A stretch of 64,000 bases of DNA from an uncultured Bryobacteraceae bacterium (GCA_937924525.1 CALDSU010000005.1:682001-746000); one strand, 5' to 3'; counted from the stretch's first letter, positions 1 to 9,395 are shown. Notes: generated by a model from the sequence alone, not told the origin. Program-made: numbers and translations.

Positions 1-672
1 AAGACCATCTACGGCCTGAAACGCGTGGATGTGATCTACCGCCGCATCGACGACGAATTTTTGGATCCGCTGGAATTCCGCCCGGATTCGCTGCTGGGCG
101 TGCCGGGATTGATGGGCGCGTACCGCGCCGGAAACGTGGCGCTCGCCAATGCCGTCGGCAACGGCGTAGCGGACGACAAGGCGATTTACGCCTACGTGCC
201 CGAGTTTATCCGCTACTATCTCGGCCAGGATCCGATTCTGCCAAATGTGCCGACCTATCTGTGCTCGCGGCCGGCGGATCTCCAGTACGTGCTGGAGCGC
301 CTGCCGGAACTGGTCGTCAAAGCCGTGGGCGAGTCGGGCGGGTATGGCATGTTGATGGGCCCTTCCGCGGACCGGCGTACCCTGGCCGAGTTTCGCGAAC
401 GGATCGCGGCCAGCCCCCGGAACTACATCGCGCAGCCTGTGATTCCCCTCTCTACCGTGCCTTCTCACGACCCCGCCGCGTCGCGGTTCGCCGGGCGTCA
501 TGTCGATCTGCGCCCGTACTGCCTGTTCAATGGCGAGAAGGTGATTGTCGTTCCCGGCGGGTTAACCCGCGTGGCGCTCCAGCCCGGTTCGCTGGTCGTC
601 AACTCCTCCCAAGGCGGAGGCAGTAAAGACACCTGGGTTCTCGGAGCCAACGATGTTGTCGCGGATCGCTGA
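1..672 (+). CDS. Circularly permuted type 2 ATP-grasp protein, C-terminal part
   Basis: The frame is open from the first base, so the gene starts upstream and only about 223 C-terminal codons are present. The end of the protein carries a glycine/serine-rich stretch ([16 protein letters not shown]) that I recognise from the circularly permuted ATP-grasp (CP_ATPgrasp_2) family. Members are thought to form amide or peptide-like bonds using ATP, but the substrate is unknown. Its last 20 bases overlap the alpha-E gene and a transglutaminase gene follows; this trio is a known conserved neighbourhood. A GTG at base 25 could be read as a start but lies inside the conserved domain. Family assignment is confident; biochemical role is inferred only from family. 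Confidence 0.88.
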   Translation, partial: KTIYGLKRVDVIYRRIDDEFLDPLEFRPDSLLGVPGLMGAYRAGNVALANAVGNGVADDKAIYAYVPEFIRYYLGQDPILPNVPTYLCSRPADLQYVLERLPELVVKAVGESGGYGMLMGPSADRRTLAEFRERIAASPRNYIAQPVIPLSTVPSHDPAASRFAGRHVDLRPYCLFNGEKVIVVPGGLTRVALQPGSLVVNSSQGGGSKDTWVLGANDVVADR

Positions 673-1609
673 TTCTTTGTACTGGATCTCGCGCTATCTG
701 GAACGCGCCCAGGAGACCGCCCGCATTCTGGACGTGAACTATTACATGGTGCTGGAGCACTCGCAGGCCGCCCAGCGGCTGCGCTGGCAGCCCCTGATCG
801 ACATCGCGGGCGATCCGGAAGATTTCCACCGCGTTCATCCGGAGGCAAACTCGCAGACGGTCTTCGAATATCTGGCGTTTCGCGAGGAGAACCCGAATTC
901 GATCGCGGCTTGCATTGCGCGGGCGCGCGAGAACGCCCGGACCATCCGCGAGCGCATCTCGCGGGAGATGTGGGAGGACATCAACAGCCTCTACCACACC
1001 ATCCACCGGTTCAAGCCGAGCGAAGAGATTGCCGCGGGCCCGCACCGCTTCTGCAACCTGGTCAAGTTCGCCACGCACCGGTTCCGCGGCGTGGCCGACG
1101 GGACGCTGCCGCACGACGAAGGCTGGCAGTTCCTGCGCATCGGTTCGGGTCTCGAGCGGGCGGAGATGACCGCCCGGATTGTCGATGTGCAGTATCGGGA
1201 CCTGGTGGAGGCCCCTCGCGAATTCCGCAGCTACGATAATCATCAGTGGCTGGCGGTGCTGAAATCCGTCGGCGCCTATGAGGCGTACCGGCGGACGTAC
1301 CTGTCGCGAGTGGAGCCGGAACGGGTAGCGGAATTGCTGATTCTGCACGCCGATCACCCGCGCTCGGTGCGGTTCAATATCCAGGAAACGCAGGCCGGGT
1401 TGCGAGCCATCAGCGGCACCATGCCCGGCTCTTACGCCAACGAGGCCGAACGCCTGACGGGCCGTCTGCTCGAGAGCCTGCGCTACCACCGGATCGAAGA
1501 GATCTTCGAGCGGGGATTCCACCAATATCTGGAGGAAACGCAGCAGACCTGCCGCGCCATCGGCGCCGAGATTGCGCGAACCTACTTCTACTACGCAGTG
1601 ACGCCATGA
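653..1609 (+). CDS. Alpha-E domain protein (DUF403)
   Basis: 318 residues, mostly predicted helical, beginning [19 protein letters not shown], which is the typical start of alpha-E (DUF403) proteins. The start codon ATG overlaps the end of the ATP-grasp gene by 20 bases, and the stop overlaps the next ATG, so the three genes are translationally coupled. The family has no established enzymatic activity; it is always found with circularly permuted ATP-grasps and transglutaminase-like proteins and is thought to belong to a peptide-modifying or peptide-synthesising system. No signal peptide or membrane segment is seen. Confidence 0.9.
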   Translation: MLSRIADSLYWISRYLERAQETARILDVNYYMVLEHSQAAQRLRWQPLIDIAGDPEDFHRVHPEANSQTVFEYLAFREENPNSIAACIARARENARTIRERISREMWEDINSLYHTIHRFKPSEEIAAGPHRFCNLVKFATHRFRGVADGTLPHDEGWQFLRIGSGLERAEMTARIVDVQYRDLVEAPREFRSYDNHQWLAVLKSVGAYEAYRRTYLSRVEPERVAELLILHADHPRSVRFNIQETQAGLRAISGTMPGSYANEAERLTGRLLESLRYHRIEEIFERGFHQYLEETQQTCRAIGAEIARTYFYYAVTP

Positions 1610-2583
1610 ACCGCTACCGCTTGCATCACGTCACCGAATTCCAGTACGACGGCCCGGTGTCGGAGAGTTTCAACGAAGTTCGCTTGCGTCCGATCCATGA
1701 CGACCGGCAAAGCTGCATCTCTTTCCGGCTCAGCACCACGCCGCACTCCCGGGCGCTCTCGCACCGGGACTATTACGGCAACTGGGTGCATCAGATCAAT
1801 GTCCCGGGCGAGCACCGGCACCTGACGATCGAGGCCGAATCGGTGGTGCTGATCCACGAAGCCCCGGCCCTGCCCGCCGACAGCATTTCCCTGTTCGAGT
1901 TCGAGGCTCTGCGCGACGAACTGGCCGAGGAATACTTCGAGTTCCTGGCGCCTACCTCGTATGTGCCGCACCTGCCGGAAGTGCACGCGCTGGCCCGCGC
2001 TGCGGAACAGCAATGTTCGGGAACGGTGGTGGGCTTCGTCCAAGCGGCCTCCAGCCTGGTGCACCGCTCGTTCCGGTACGAAAAAGGGGCCACCCACGTG
2101 CACTCTTCCATTCAGGATTCCCTGCGGCTGGGCGCGGGCGTCTGCCAGGACTTCGCGCACCTGCTGCTGGCGGTGGCGCGCAGCAGGGGCCTGCCGGGCC
2201 GGTACGTGTCGGGGTACCTGGTTCCCCGCCCGGCCGCCGAACCGGGCGCCAGCGGCGAACAGGTGATCGGCGGCCAGGCTTCCCACGCCTGGACGGAGAT
2301 TTATGTCCCCGGCGCCGGGTGGCTGAGTTTCGATCCCACGCTGGGCGCGCCGGTTTCGTTCCGGCATGTCCGGCTGGCTTACGGGCGGGACTATGGCGAC
2401 GTGGCGCCGGTGCGCGGCGTGTACAAAGGGCACGCCGGTCAACGCCTTCATGTCGACGTCCGCGTCCGGCCCGCGCTCGATGGCGAGGGCCACGAGCAAC
2501 TGCTGGAAACCGCCGCCGGTCCGGACGAGGCCGCGCGCCCGGAACTGCGGCTGCAACAGCCCCAGCAGCAACAACAACAATAG
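1606..2583 (+). CDS. Transglutaminase-like cysteine protease family protein with poly-Gln tail
   Basis: 325 residues with a bacterial transglutaminase N-terminal beta domain (about 1-90) and a transglutaminase core (about 150-250). The catalytic triad is visible: Cys180 in GVCQDFAH, His227 in SHAWTE and Asp243 in FDPTLG. It starts with an ATGA overlap on the alpha-E gene. Members hydrolyse or transfer amide bonds; in this gene context a role in processing an ATP-grasp-made peptide is inferred. The C-terminus ends in QQPQQQQQQ, encoded by mixed CAA/CAG codons, which is not part of the family core and may be a slippage-prone extension. No signal peptide is evident, so a cytoplasmic location is likely. 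Confidence 0.9.
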   Translation: MNRYRLHHVTEFQYDGPVSESFNEVRLRPIHDDRQSCISFRLSTTPHSRALSHRDYYGNWVHQINVPGEHRHLTIEAESVVLIHEAPALPADSISLFEFEALRDELAEEYFEFLAPTSYVPHLPEVHALARAAEQQCSGTVVGFVQAASSLVHRSFRYEKGATHVHSSIQDSLRLGAGVCQDFAHLLLAVARSRGLPGRYVSGYLVPRPAAEPGASGEQVIGGQASHAWTEIYVPGAGWLSFDPTLGAPVSFRHVRLAYGRDYGDVAPVRGVYKGHAGQRLHVDVRVRPALDGEGHEQLLETAAGPDEAARPELRLQQPQQQQQQ

Positions 2584-2686
2584 ACGGCTCGGCGGCGGCT
2601 GAAAATCACGTCCACGGGAAAGGGTCGGTTCGCGTCTACTCTTCTGAGCGGGCTCTTGTCCGGTCCGCCCGAAGAGAGGTCCGCGC

Positions 2687-4303
2687 ATGGCTGCCGATCG
2701 GTCGAGAATTCAGGATCCTGGCGCTGAAGCCTTACAGGCTCAAGCATTTGCCGCTCGCTACCGGTGCGACTACGTGGACCTGCGCGAGGCCTCGATCGAC
2801 CACGAACTCTTCCGGACCATTCCGGTCGACCTGATGTTTCGGTACACGTTTGTGCCTCTCCGGCAGCACAACGGAACCCTCGAAATCGCCCTCGCCGACC
2901 CCCGGAACCTCAACCAGATTGACGAACTCGGCCTGCTGCTGAACAAGAAGCTGCGCGTCAAGGTAGCCACCACCTCTCAAATCGCCGACCTGCTCAAGAA
3001 GACGGAACAATCCCAGCGGGTGCTCGAGGAGGTGACGGAAGGTTTCGCCCTGGACGTGATTGGCGATGAGGAGAGCGCCGACGAGACCCTGTCGATTGAC
3101 CGGCTGACCGCCGACAGCGACATCGCGCCGGTGATCAAACTGGTGGACACCACCATTTTCAACGCCCTGGAGCGGCGCGCCAGCGACATCCACATCGAGT
3201 CGCGCGACCAGGAGGTGGCGATCAAGTACCGCATCGACGGCGTGCTGCAATACGCCATGCCGCCCATCGCCAAGGACTGGCACTCGACCATCATTTCCCG
3301 CATCAAGGTGATGAGCGAACTGGACATCGCCGAGCGGCGCATCCCCCAGGACGGGCGTTTCCGGGTGCGCTATAAGGGCCGCCTGATCGACTTCCGCGTG
3401 TCGATCATGCCGACGATCCACGGCGAAGACGCGGTGCTCCGCGTGCTGGACAAGGAGTCGATGAGCGAGAAGTTCGCCAAACTCTCGCTGGACGTCGTCG
3501 GTTTCTCCGAGGGAGACCTCGCCAAGTTTCGCCGTTACATCAAGGAACCGTACGGCATGGTGCTGGTGACCGGCCCGACCGGCTCCGGAAAAACCACCAC
3601 CCTGTACGCCGCGGTCAGCGAGATCAAGACGGACGAAGACAAAATCATCACCATCGAGGATCCGGTCGAGTACCAACTCAAAGGGGTGACGCAGATACCC
3701 GTCAACGAAAAAAAGGGACTGACGTTCGCGCGCGGGTTGCGGTCGATCCTCCGGCACGACCCGGATAAGATCATGGTGGGCGAAATCCGCGACCAGGAGA
3801 CCGCCACCATCGCCATCAACGCCGCGCTGACCGGCCACCTGGTGTTCACCACCGTGCACGCGAACAACGTCCTGGACGTGCTGGGCCGGTTCCTGAACAT
3901 CGGCGTCGAGCCGTACAACTTTGTCTCGGCGTTGAACTGCATCCTGGCGCAGCGCCTGGTGCGCGTGATCTGCGGGCATTGCAAGCGGCCGGTGGAGCAT
4001 CCCGACGCGCTCCTGGTCGAGTCCGGGTTGAACCCGGAGGAGTGGCGCGGACATGTTTTCTACGAGGGAGCAGGCTGCTTCGAGTGCGGCGGCACCGGCT
4101 ACCGGGGGCGGACGGCCATCCATGAACTGCTGGACTTGTCGGACAAGATCCGCGAGATGATTCTCGACAGGCGCGCCACGTCGGAGATCAAGCGCGCCGC
4201 GCGGGAGGAGGGCATGACGTTTCTGCGCGAATCGGCGGTGGAAAAAGTGCGCGCCGGCGTGACGACGCTCCGCGAAATCAACAAGGTGACCTTCATCGAA
4301 TAG
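2687..4303 (+). CDS. GspE/PilB-family secretion or pilus extension ATPase
   Basis: 538 residues. The N-terminal third (about 20-150) is the GspE-N/MshEN-type domain; the ATPase follows with Walker A GPTGSGKTT at about 296-304, an Asp box IEDPVEYQ, and Walker B DKIMVGEIRD at about 360-370. A zinc module with CGHC (about 429) and CFECGGTG (about 464) is the usual GspE/PilB C-terminal metal site. It powers pilus or pseudopilus assembly at the inner membrane, working through PilM. PilM, PilN, PilO and a pilin-like gene follow directly, so a type IVa pilus or type II secretion machine is meant. Whether it is PilB or GspE cannot be decided because no pilC/gspF, secretin or major pilin lies in the window. 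Confidence 0.95.
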   Translation: MAADRSRIQDPGAEALQAQAFAARYRCDYVDLREASIDHELFRTIPVDLMFRYTFVPLRQHNGTLEIALADPRNLNQIDELGLLLNKKLRVKVATTSQIADLLKKTEQSQRVLEEVTEGFALDVIGDEESADETLSIDRLTADSDIAPVIKLVDTTIFNALERRASDIHIESRDQEVAIKYRIDGVLQYAMPPIAKDWHSTIISRIKVMSELDIAERRIPQDGRFRVRYKGRLIDFRVSIMPTIHGEDAVLRVLDKESMSEKFAKLSLDVVGFSEGDLAKFRRYIKEPYGMVLVTGPTGSGKTTTLYAAVSEIKTDEDKIITIEDPVEYQLKGVTQIPVNEKKGLTFARGLRSILRHDPDKIMVGEIRDQETATIAINAALTGHLVFTTVHANNVLDVLGRFLNIGVEPYNFVSALNCILAQRLVRVICGHCKRPVEHPDALLVESGLNPEEWRGHVFYEGAGCFECGGTGYRGRTAIHELLDLSDKIREMILDRRATSEIKRAAREEGMTFLRESAVEKVRAGVTTLREINKVTFIE

Positions 4304-4305
4304 TC

Positions 4306-5190
4306 ATGTGGAAGTCCCTGCTGCAAATCCTGAAGGACCCGCCGCCGGCTTACGCCTTTGAAATCTCCGAAGCCGGCGTGGCCATGGCGCGGCCGGACCA
4401 CGGCCCGGCCATCGCCTTCCGGCCGTTGCGGCCGGACGCCATTCGGGTCTCTCCGCTCGAAGACAATGTCTTGCTGCCCGAGGAACTGGCCGCCGCGGTC
4501 AAGGAACTGGCGCCGCCGGAACCTGGCAAGAAGAACCGGGACGCGGCGGTGCTGATTCCGGATTACGCGGTGCGGGTGGCCGTGCTCGATTTCGACTCCT
4601 TTCCCAAGGATGCGCACGAGCAGGCGTCCCTGGTGCGGTTCCGTCTGAAGAAGAGCGTGCCGTTCGACATCGAGTCGGCGGCGCTGGGGTACGCCGCGCA
4701 ACCAGGCGAGGGAAAGAAGACGGACGTCGTCGTGGCGGTAGCGCCGTTGGAGATTCTGGCGCGCTATGAAGCGCCGTTCCGCGTGGCGGGGCTCCAGCCC
4801 GGCTTTGTCACGCCGTCGTGCCTGGCATTTTTGCACCTTCTCGACGGCGCCGCACCGTCGGTGGTGGCGAAGTTGAGCGGGCGTTTCCTAACGATTCTGG
4901 TGATGGCGGGAGGACGCCTGAGACTCGCGCGGTGTCTGGAGACTCCGCCCGATCTGGCGGGCATCGCGGGTGATCTGTACCCCACCTTTGTCTTTATGGA
5001 GGACCAGATGGGGACCAAGGCCGAGCAGCTGGTCCTGGCGGGGTTCGGCCGTTACGGGGACAGCGTCCGGCGGTTTGAGGAGGAACTGGGGATCCCCGTG
5101 GAGACCATGCAGTCGCCTTTCGGCGCGCTGGGGGAGCACCAAGCCGGCTTGCTGGGCTACCTGGCGCAGACACAGGGAGTCGCGGCATGA
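4306..5190 (+). CDS. pilM: PilM-like pilus assembly ATPase (actin fold)
   Basis: 294 residues starting only 2 bases after the ATPase stop. The order ATPase, this gene, PilN-like, PilO-like fits PilM, the cytoplasmic actin-like protein that binds the PilN N-terminus. The N-terminus (YAFEISEAGVAMARPD) resembles the beginning of an actin-type phosphate-binding strand pair, and an Asp-containing VLDFDSFP block follows at about 95. Sequence is divergent from classic PilM and the canonical nucleotide loops are weak, so identification rests partly on synteny. The stop overlaps the next start by 4 bases. Confidence 0.78.
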   Translation: MWKSLLQILKDPPPAYAFEISEAGVAMARPDHGPAIAFRPLRPDAIRVSPLEDNVLLPEELAAAVKELAPPEPGKKNRDAAVLIPDYAVRVAVLDFDSFPKDAHEQASLVRFRLKKSVPFDIESAALGYAAQPGEGKKTDVVVAVAPLEILARYEAPFRVAGLQPGFVTPSCLAFLHLLDGAAPSVVAKLSGRFLTILVMAGGRLRLARCLETPPDLAGIAGDLYPTFVFMEDQMGTKAEQLVLAGFGRYGDSVRRFEEELGIPVETMQSPFGALGEHQAGLLGYLAQTQGVAA

Positions 5191-5753
5191 AGACCGCCAT
5201 CAACCTCGCCAGCCAGCCCTTCCGCCGGGACCGGCCGATGATGGTCGCTTCCTGGGCCCTGGGCAGCGTCATGGTGGGGCTGCTCGGGATGCTCGTGTGG
5301 CTGATTTACGCCGAACGCACGGAGTCGGCGGGGACGCGGGCCGAAATCGCCCGTCTGCAACAGGAGTTGGCCCAGTTGGCCAAACAGCAGGCTGCGGTGG
5401 ATGCTTCCCTGCGGCGGCCGGAGAACGCCCAGGTCCTGGAACGCAGCCTGTTCCTGAACGCGGTGCTCTACCGCAAGGGCATCAGTTGGACGCGGCTGTT
5501 CGAAGACCTGGAGAAGACCGTGCCGTACAACGTCCGGCTGATCGCCATCCGGCCGTGGATCGACGGACGGAACCAGGTGAAGCTGGAAATGACCGTGGGC
5601 GCGGAACAGACCGAACCCTTGCTGAAACTGCTGATCGCCCTGGAGAAATCAAAGCTGTTCGGCGAGACGGCGGTAACCAGCCGGCAGCCTCCCAGCCAGA
5701 ATGAACCGCTGTTTCGCTACAAACTACAGGTGAACTATGCCCAGCAACTCTGA
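5187..5753 (+). CDS. pilN: PilN domain protein
   Basis: 188 residues. The short basic cytoplasmic start (MKTAINLASQPFRRDRP) matches the INLASQPF-type PilM-binding motif of PilN/GspL family proteins. One membrane helix spans about 20-42, then a heptad-like coiled coil (about 48-80) and a ferredoxin-like periplasmic domain with the LFEDLEKTVP segment. It pairs with PilO to form the inner-membrane alignment complex. It overlaps pilM by ATGA and pilO by 17 bases, so expression is coupled. Confidence 0.85.
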   Translation: MKTAINLASQPFRRDRPMMVASWALGSVMVGLLGMLVWLIYAERTESAGTRAEIARLQQELAQLAKQQAAVDASLRRPENAQVLERSLFLNAVLYRKGISWTRLFEDLEKTVPYNVRLIAIRPWIDGRNQVKLEMTVGAEQTEPLLKLLIALEKSKLFGETAVTSRQPPSQNEPLFRYKLQVNYAQQL

Positions 5754-6363
5754 TGTCCGCCAGCGCTGGACGGCCTTCCAGGCGCAGATCGCCAGCGGCG
5801 CCGCGCGCCGCGATCCGCGCGTGGTGGCCCGGGCGGCATTGGGCCTCCTGCTGCTGCTGAACCTGGCCGCGGCGCTAGTGCTGTTCAAGCCCTGGGGCGG
5901 GTCCGCCACGGACCTGCTGGCGGAACAGGAGCGACTCCGCCAGCAGCTCGTACGCGCGCGGCGCGCCCTCGCCGCCAGCCAGGAAGTGCTGGCCAAGGTG
6001 GAAAAGGCGCGAGCCGAAGGCGACAGGTTCCTGGGCGATTATGTGCTTGACGCGCGTTCGGCCTACTCGACCGTAATCGGGGAACTCGATGCGGCCGCCG
6101 AAAAGGCCAAAGTGACGATCAAGGAGAGCCAGCTTTCCGTCGAGCCGATCGAAGGCAGCGACACCTTGGGCATGATGACCATTTCGGCGAACTACGAGGG
6201 GGAATACCCCAATCTGACGCAGTTCATCAACTTGATTGACCGGTCGCCGAAGTTCCTGATCCTGGATACGATCCAGGCGGCGCCCCAAGCCTCGGGCACG
6301 GCCATCAACGTGAACTTGAAACTCAACGCGTTCGTCCGGGCGGAGGAAGGAGAGGCGCCGTGA
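5737..6363 (+). CDS. pilO: PilO-like inner-membrane pilus assembly protein
   Basis: 208 residues: about 28 cytoplasmic residues, one hydrophobic helix (about 33-50, ALGLLLLLNLAAALVLF), a coiled coil (about 60-95) and a periplasmic ferredoxin-like domain containing GEYPNLTQFINLIDRSPKFLIL, a recognisable PilO signature. It is expected to heterodimerise with PilN. Position directly after pilN and a 4-base overlap with the next gene support the assignment. Confidence 0.86.
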   Translation: MPSNSDVRQRWTAFQAQIASGAARRDPRVVARAALGLLLLLNLAAALVLFKPWGGSATDLLAEQERLRQQLVRARRALAASQEVLAKVEKARAEGDRFLGDYVLDARSAYSTVIGELDAAAEKAKVTIKESQLSVEPIEGSDTLGMMTISANYEGEYPNLTQFINLIDRSPKFLILDTIQAAPQASGTAINVNLKLNAFVRAEEGEAP

Positions 6364-7085
6364 AGCTGGGTGCGGAGCCGAAAAAGGTGGCGATCCTGGC
6401 GGGCTTGATGGCCGCCGCGGGATTTCTCTTTTATCAGAACACGCAGGAAGGCGGCGAAACCAGGGTGAGCGTGTCCGGAGCGGCGGAAGCGCCCCCAACC
6501 AGCGCCGCGCCGGCGATTCCCGCCTCGCCGGGCGCTTCTCCCGGTCGTCGGATCGCCCGCCGGGGCCGGGAACGCGGCGAATCCTTCAGTCCGAAGATCG
6601 GCTTTGACCGCAATGAAGAACGGCCCGATCTGAACCGGATCGATCCCACGCTCCGCTTTGATCTGCTGGCCAAGGTCCAGGCGATTGAGCGCAGCAGCGG
6701 CGGGCGAAACCTGTTCCAGTTTTCCACTCCGCCTCCTCCTCCGCCGCCTCCCGCGCCGAAGGTGACGATCAAACCGGGCAGCCCCGGCCAGGTGGCGCAG
6801 GCGGGAGGCAATGGAAAGCCAGACCAGCCGGGCTCCGCGGCCAAGCCGGTGAAACCGCCGCCTCCCCCGATCCCGCTCAAGTTCTACGGGTTCTCCGAAC
6901 CGCGGGGCCCCGGCGCCAAGCGCGCGTTCTTCCTGGAGGGGGAAGACATCTTCGTCGCCGCTGAGGGAGAATTAATTAAGAAGCGGTACAAGGTGATTCG
7001 CATCAGCGGCAACTCGGTGCTGATGGAGGACGTCGAGCACCAACATCAGCAGACGATCCAGATCCAGCAGGACGTGCAAGGATGA
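6360..7085 (+). CDS. PilP-like or GspC-like periplasmic pilus protein
   Basis: 241 residues with a GTG start overlapping the pilO stop. It has one N-terminal membrane helix (about 10-25), a long low-complexity linker rich in Pro, Ala and Gly including a poly-Pro run around residue 125, and a small C-terminal beta domain (about 170-235; PLKFYGFSEP ... AEGELIKKRYKVIRISGNSVLMED) that resembles the PilP/GspC homology-region fold which contacts the secretin. The assignment is from this architecture and the PilMNO context; primary sequence similarity to characterised PilP is low. Confidence 0.62.
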   Translation: MKLGAEPKKVAILAGLMAAAGFLFYQNTQEGGETRVSVSGAAEAPPTSAAPAIPASPGASPGRRIARRGRERGESFSPKIGFDRNEERPDLNRIDPTLRFDLLAKVQAIERSSGGRNLFQFSTPPPPPPPPAPKVTIKPGSPGQVAQAGGNGKPDQPGSAAKPVKPPPPPIPLKFYGFSEPRGPGAKRAFFLEGEDIFVAAEGELIKKRYKVIRISGNSVLMEDVEHQHQQTIQIQQDVQG

Positions 7086-8602
7086 GCAGGCATCGCAGCG
7101 GGCGGCCCCACGGAGCGGATGCCCGTGTCGCGCCCGGCCCGGGGAGCGATGAGCGCGGCTTCGCGATGCTCCTGGTCTTTGTGATGGCCGCCGCGGTGGC
7201 CATCATGCTCTACCTGGAACTGCCGCGCGTGGCGTTTGAAGCGCAGCGCGCCCGCGAGGAGATGCTGATCGAGAGGGGAGAACAATACCAGCGCGCAATC
7301 CAGCTTTACGTCCGCAAGATGAAGAAGTACCCGCAGCGCCTGGAAGATCTCGAGAACACCAACCAGGTCCGCTTTCTTCGCCGGCGTTACCCGGACCCGA
7401 TGACGGGCGACGAAGAATGGCGGCTGATCCAGATCGAAGGCGGAGTGTACAAGAACTCGTTCACCAAGAAGCCGCCTGCGGACGAGAAAAAGAGCGTCAA
7501 TACGTTCACCTGGGAGAACACCGGGATCGGGCAGACGCCGCAGCCCACGGGCGAAGGAGCGTCGGCCGCTCCGCGCCTGCGCGAGAGCGAGCGGCAGAAT
7601 TTCGGGCGTCCGCCGCTGGCGGGACCACCGCAGGAACAGCCGGCGGAAGGCCAGCCGCAGGCGCCGGTAGGGTACGCACCTGTCGGCTACCCGGCGGCGC
7701 CAGGGCAGCCGCCGAGCCAGCCGGGGCAGCCCGGGACGGTCGCCGCGCCGATCCCCGCCCAGTGGCGTCCTCTGATGCCGCAGCAGCCGCAGGGGAACGT
7801 GATGCAGGTGGCCCCGGAGGCCTATGCGTCGTCCCAGGCGATCGCCGAAGCGCAAAAGACTCTCGGCCCGGGGGCGATTTTCCAGATCCCCGGTGCGCAG
7901 CCGGCGCCGCCGCAGCAGCAACCGCAGCAGCCGCAGAACACGTTCACCGGTGGCGGCCATTTTGTCGGGAGTGGCCCCGCCCATCCGGGGACCGGCTCGC
8001 CTTCCCCGGCGCAGCATCCCGCGGTGCAAGGCGGTTTCGGCGGGCGGCTTCCTCAGCCGGGTCTGACGCCCACCGGACCGGGTGGGCAGGCCGGGCAGAA
8101 TCCTGGAATCGCGCTGATCCAGCAGATCCTCACCTCGCCTCGCCAGGGCGGCGCGCCGCAGGGCGCGGGAGCCGTCAATCCCGGGCTCGGCAACGGCATC
8201 GTAGGCGTCGCCACGAAGTTGGAAAAACGCGGCATCAAAATTTATAACGAGCGCGAGTTTTACCACGAGTGGGAGTTTATCTACGATCCCGCGCAGGAGG
8301 CCCTGCAAGGCGGAGGCGGCACGGGACTTCCCACCGCCGGGAACCAGCAGGGGCAGCCGCAAAACGGTCTCGGGAACACCATGGGGTCGGCATCGGGCAG
8401 CGGCGGCACGAACACGTTCACGGGGGGCGGGTCGTTCGTGGGCGGAGGCGGGTTCACCGGGGGAGGCGCGGGAGGTGCGCCGACTCCGCAGCCGAATCGG
8501 CCGCCCGGGGCTCAGCCGAACCAGCCGGGTTTCGGCCAGCCGATTCCGCCGCCGTTCGCACAGCCCGGGATGGGCGGCCCGGGCATGGGCCGCGGGCGGT
8601 GA
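7082..8602 (+). CDS. Pseudopilin-like protein with long Pro/Gln/Gly-rich tail
   Basis: 506 residues. Residues about 24-45 are a GFAMLLVFVMAAAVAIMLYL segment placed like a type III (prepilin) signal, but the Glu normally at mature position 5 is absent. Residues 50-125 look like a GspG-type head: helix RGEQYQRAIQLYVRKMKKYP, then RRRYPDPMTGDEEW. From about 150 the chain is low-complexity, rich in Pro, Gln, Gly. NTFTGGGxFVGxG occurs at 286-298 and again at 444 onward. A short ordered island (about 378-405, KLEKRGIKIYNEREFYHEWEFIYD) lies between. It overlaps the previous gene by ATGA. It is probably a surface or pseudopilus-tip component; function not known. Confidence 0.7.
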   Translation: MSRHRSGRPHGADARVAPGPGSDERGFAMLLVFVMAAAVAIMLYLELPRVAFEAQRAREEMLIERGEQYQRAIQLYVRKMKKYPQRLEDLENTNQVRFLRRRYPDPMTGDEEWRLIQIEGGVYKNSFTKKPPADEKKSVNTFTWENTGIGQTPQPTGEGASAAPRLRESERQNFGRPPLAGPPQEQPAEGQPQAPVGYAPVGYPAAPGQPPSQPGQPGTVAAPIPAQWRPLMPQQPQGNVMQVAPEAYASSQAIAEAQKTLGPGAIFQIPGAQPAPPQQQPQQPQNTFTGGGHFVGSGPAHPGTGSPSPAQHPAVQGGFGGRLPQPGLTPTGPGGQAGQNPGIALIQQILTSPRQGGAPQGAGAVNPGLGNGIVGVATKLEKRGIKIYNEREFYHEWEFIYDPAQEALQGGGGTGLPTAGNQQGQPQNGLGNTMGSASGSGGTNTFTGGGSFVGGGGFTGGGAGGAPTPQPNRPPGAQPNQPGFGQPIPPPFAQPGMGGPGMGRGR

Positions 8603-8606
8603 TCCC

Positions 8607-8981
8607 TCAGCGATTCATGCGGCGCGCTTCCCAGCGCAACACGCGGCGTTCATCGAAGCCGAAGTAGTGCGCGACTTCGTGCAGGACAGTATCCTGCACC
8701 AGACGGCGCAGGTGCGCCGGATTCCGCGCCATGCGCCGGTGCGGACCTTCGAAGATCGTAATCCGGTCCGGCAGGGCGGCCGGCGTGAACACGGTCCGCT
8801 CCGTGAGCGGTCTGCCTTCGTAGAGACCCAGCAGCGTGCCGCCGCCACGCCCGCCGGCGCGAGCATAATGCGCCTCCGTAGGCTCCGGCTCCACCACCCA
8901 GGCGACGTTGCGCAACCGGGCGCGAAAACGAGCGGGAATCGCCGCCACGGCTGCTTCCACCATCTGCTCAAACCGGGTCAT
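8607..8981 (-). CDS. Minimal zincin-type metallopeptidase family protein
   Basis: 124 residues from the chosen ATG (MTRFEQMVEAAVAAIP), which matches the usual start of this small family; an in-frame start 13 codons further upstream is possible but adds non-conserved residues. The motif HEVAHYFGFDERR supplies HExxH with the downstream region typical of the PF06262-like (Zincin_1) family, whose substrates are unknown. No signal peptide, so cytoplasmic. The stop is 4 bases from the convergent pseudopilin gene. A TACACT box lies 11 bases before the start on the minus strand. Confidence 0.85.
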   Translation of the reverse strand: MTRFEQMVEAAVAAIPARFRARLRNVAWVVEPEPTEAHYARAGGRGGGTLLGLYEGRPLTERTVFTPAALPDRITIFEGPHRRMARNPAHLRRLVQDTVLHEVAHYFGFDERRVLRWEARRMNR

Positions 8982-9029
8982 CGGCAAATTCCAGTGTAGC
9001 GTCCGAACCCCGCCGGGCATCTAAGCGCC

Positions 9030-9395
9030 ATGATGGATCGACTGGTGAAAATCGCGGACAAGCTGGGCATCGGCCGGATCCGCCGGCATATCTTTCTGTG
9101 TGCGGACCAGACCAAGCCTGCCTGCTGCTCGAAAGAAGCCGGCCTGGAATCGTGGGAGTTCCTCAAGTCCCGGCTCGCGGAACTGGGCCTGATGCAGGGG
9201 CAGACCATCGTGTTTCGCACCAAGGCCAATTGCCTGCGGGTGTGCGAGCAGGGACCCATCGCGGTGGTCTATCCCGAAGGGACCTGGTACCGGGGCTGCA
9301 CGCCGGCGGTATTGGAGCGGATCATCCAGGAGCACCTCATCGGCGGGCGTCCGGTGGCCGAGCACGCTTTTGCCCGGGATCCGCTGGCCGGGTGA
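9030..9395 (+). CDS. (2Fe-2S) thioredoxin-like ferredoxin domain protein
   Basis: 121 residues starting ATGATG. The pattern [14 protein letters not shown] at about 20-33 and [13 protein letters not shown] at about 71-83 is the Cys arrangement of thioredoxin-fold 2Fe-2S ferredoxins (NuoE/Shethna-like), and the following [14 protein letters not shown] is typical of the family. It probably carries electrons for an unknown redox partner; the next gene on the same strand is a radical SAM protein, which would need an electron donor, but linkage is only by proximity (83 bases apart). Divergent to the metallopeptidase. Confidence 0.88.
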   Translation: MMDRLVKIADKLGIGRIRRHIFLCADQTKPACCSKEAGLESWEFLKSRLAELGLMQGQTIVFRTKANCLRVCEQGPIAVVYPEGTWYRGCTPAVLERIIQEHLIGGRPVAEHAFARDPLAG

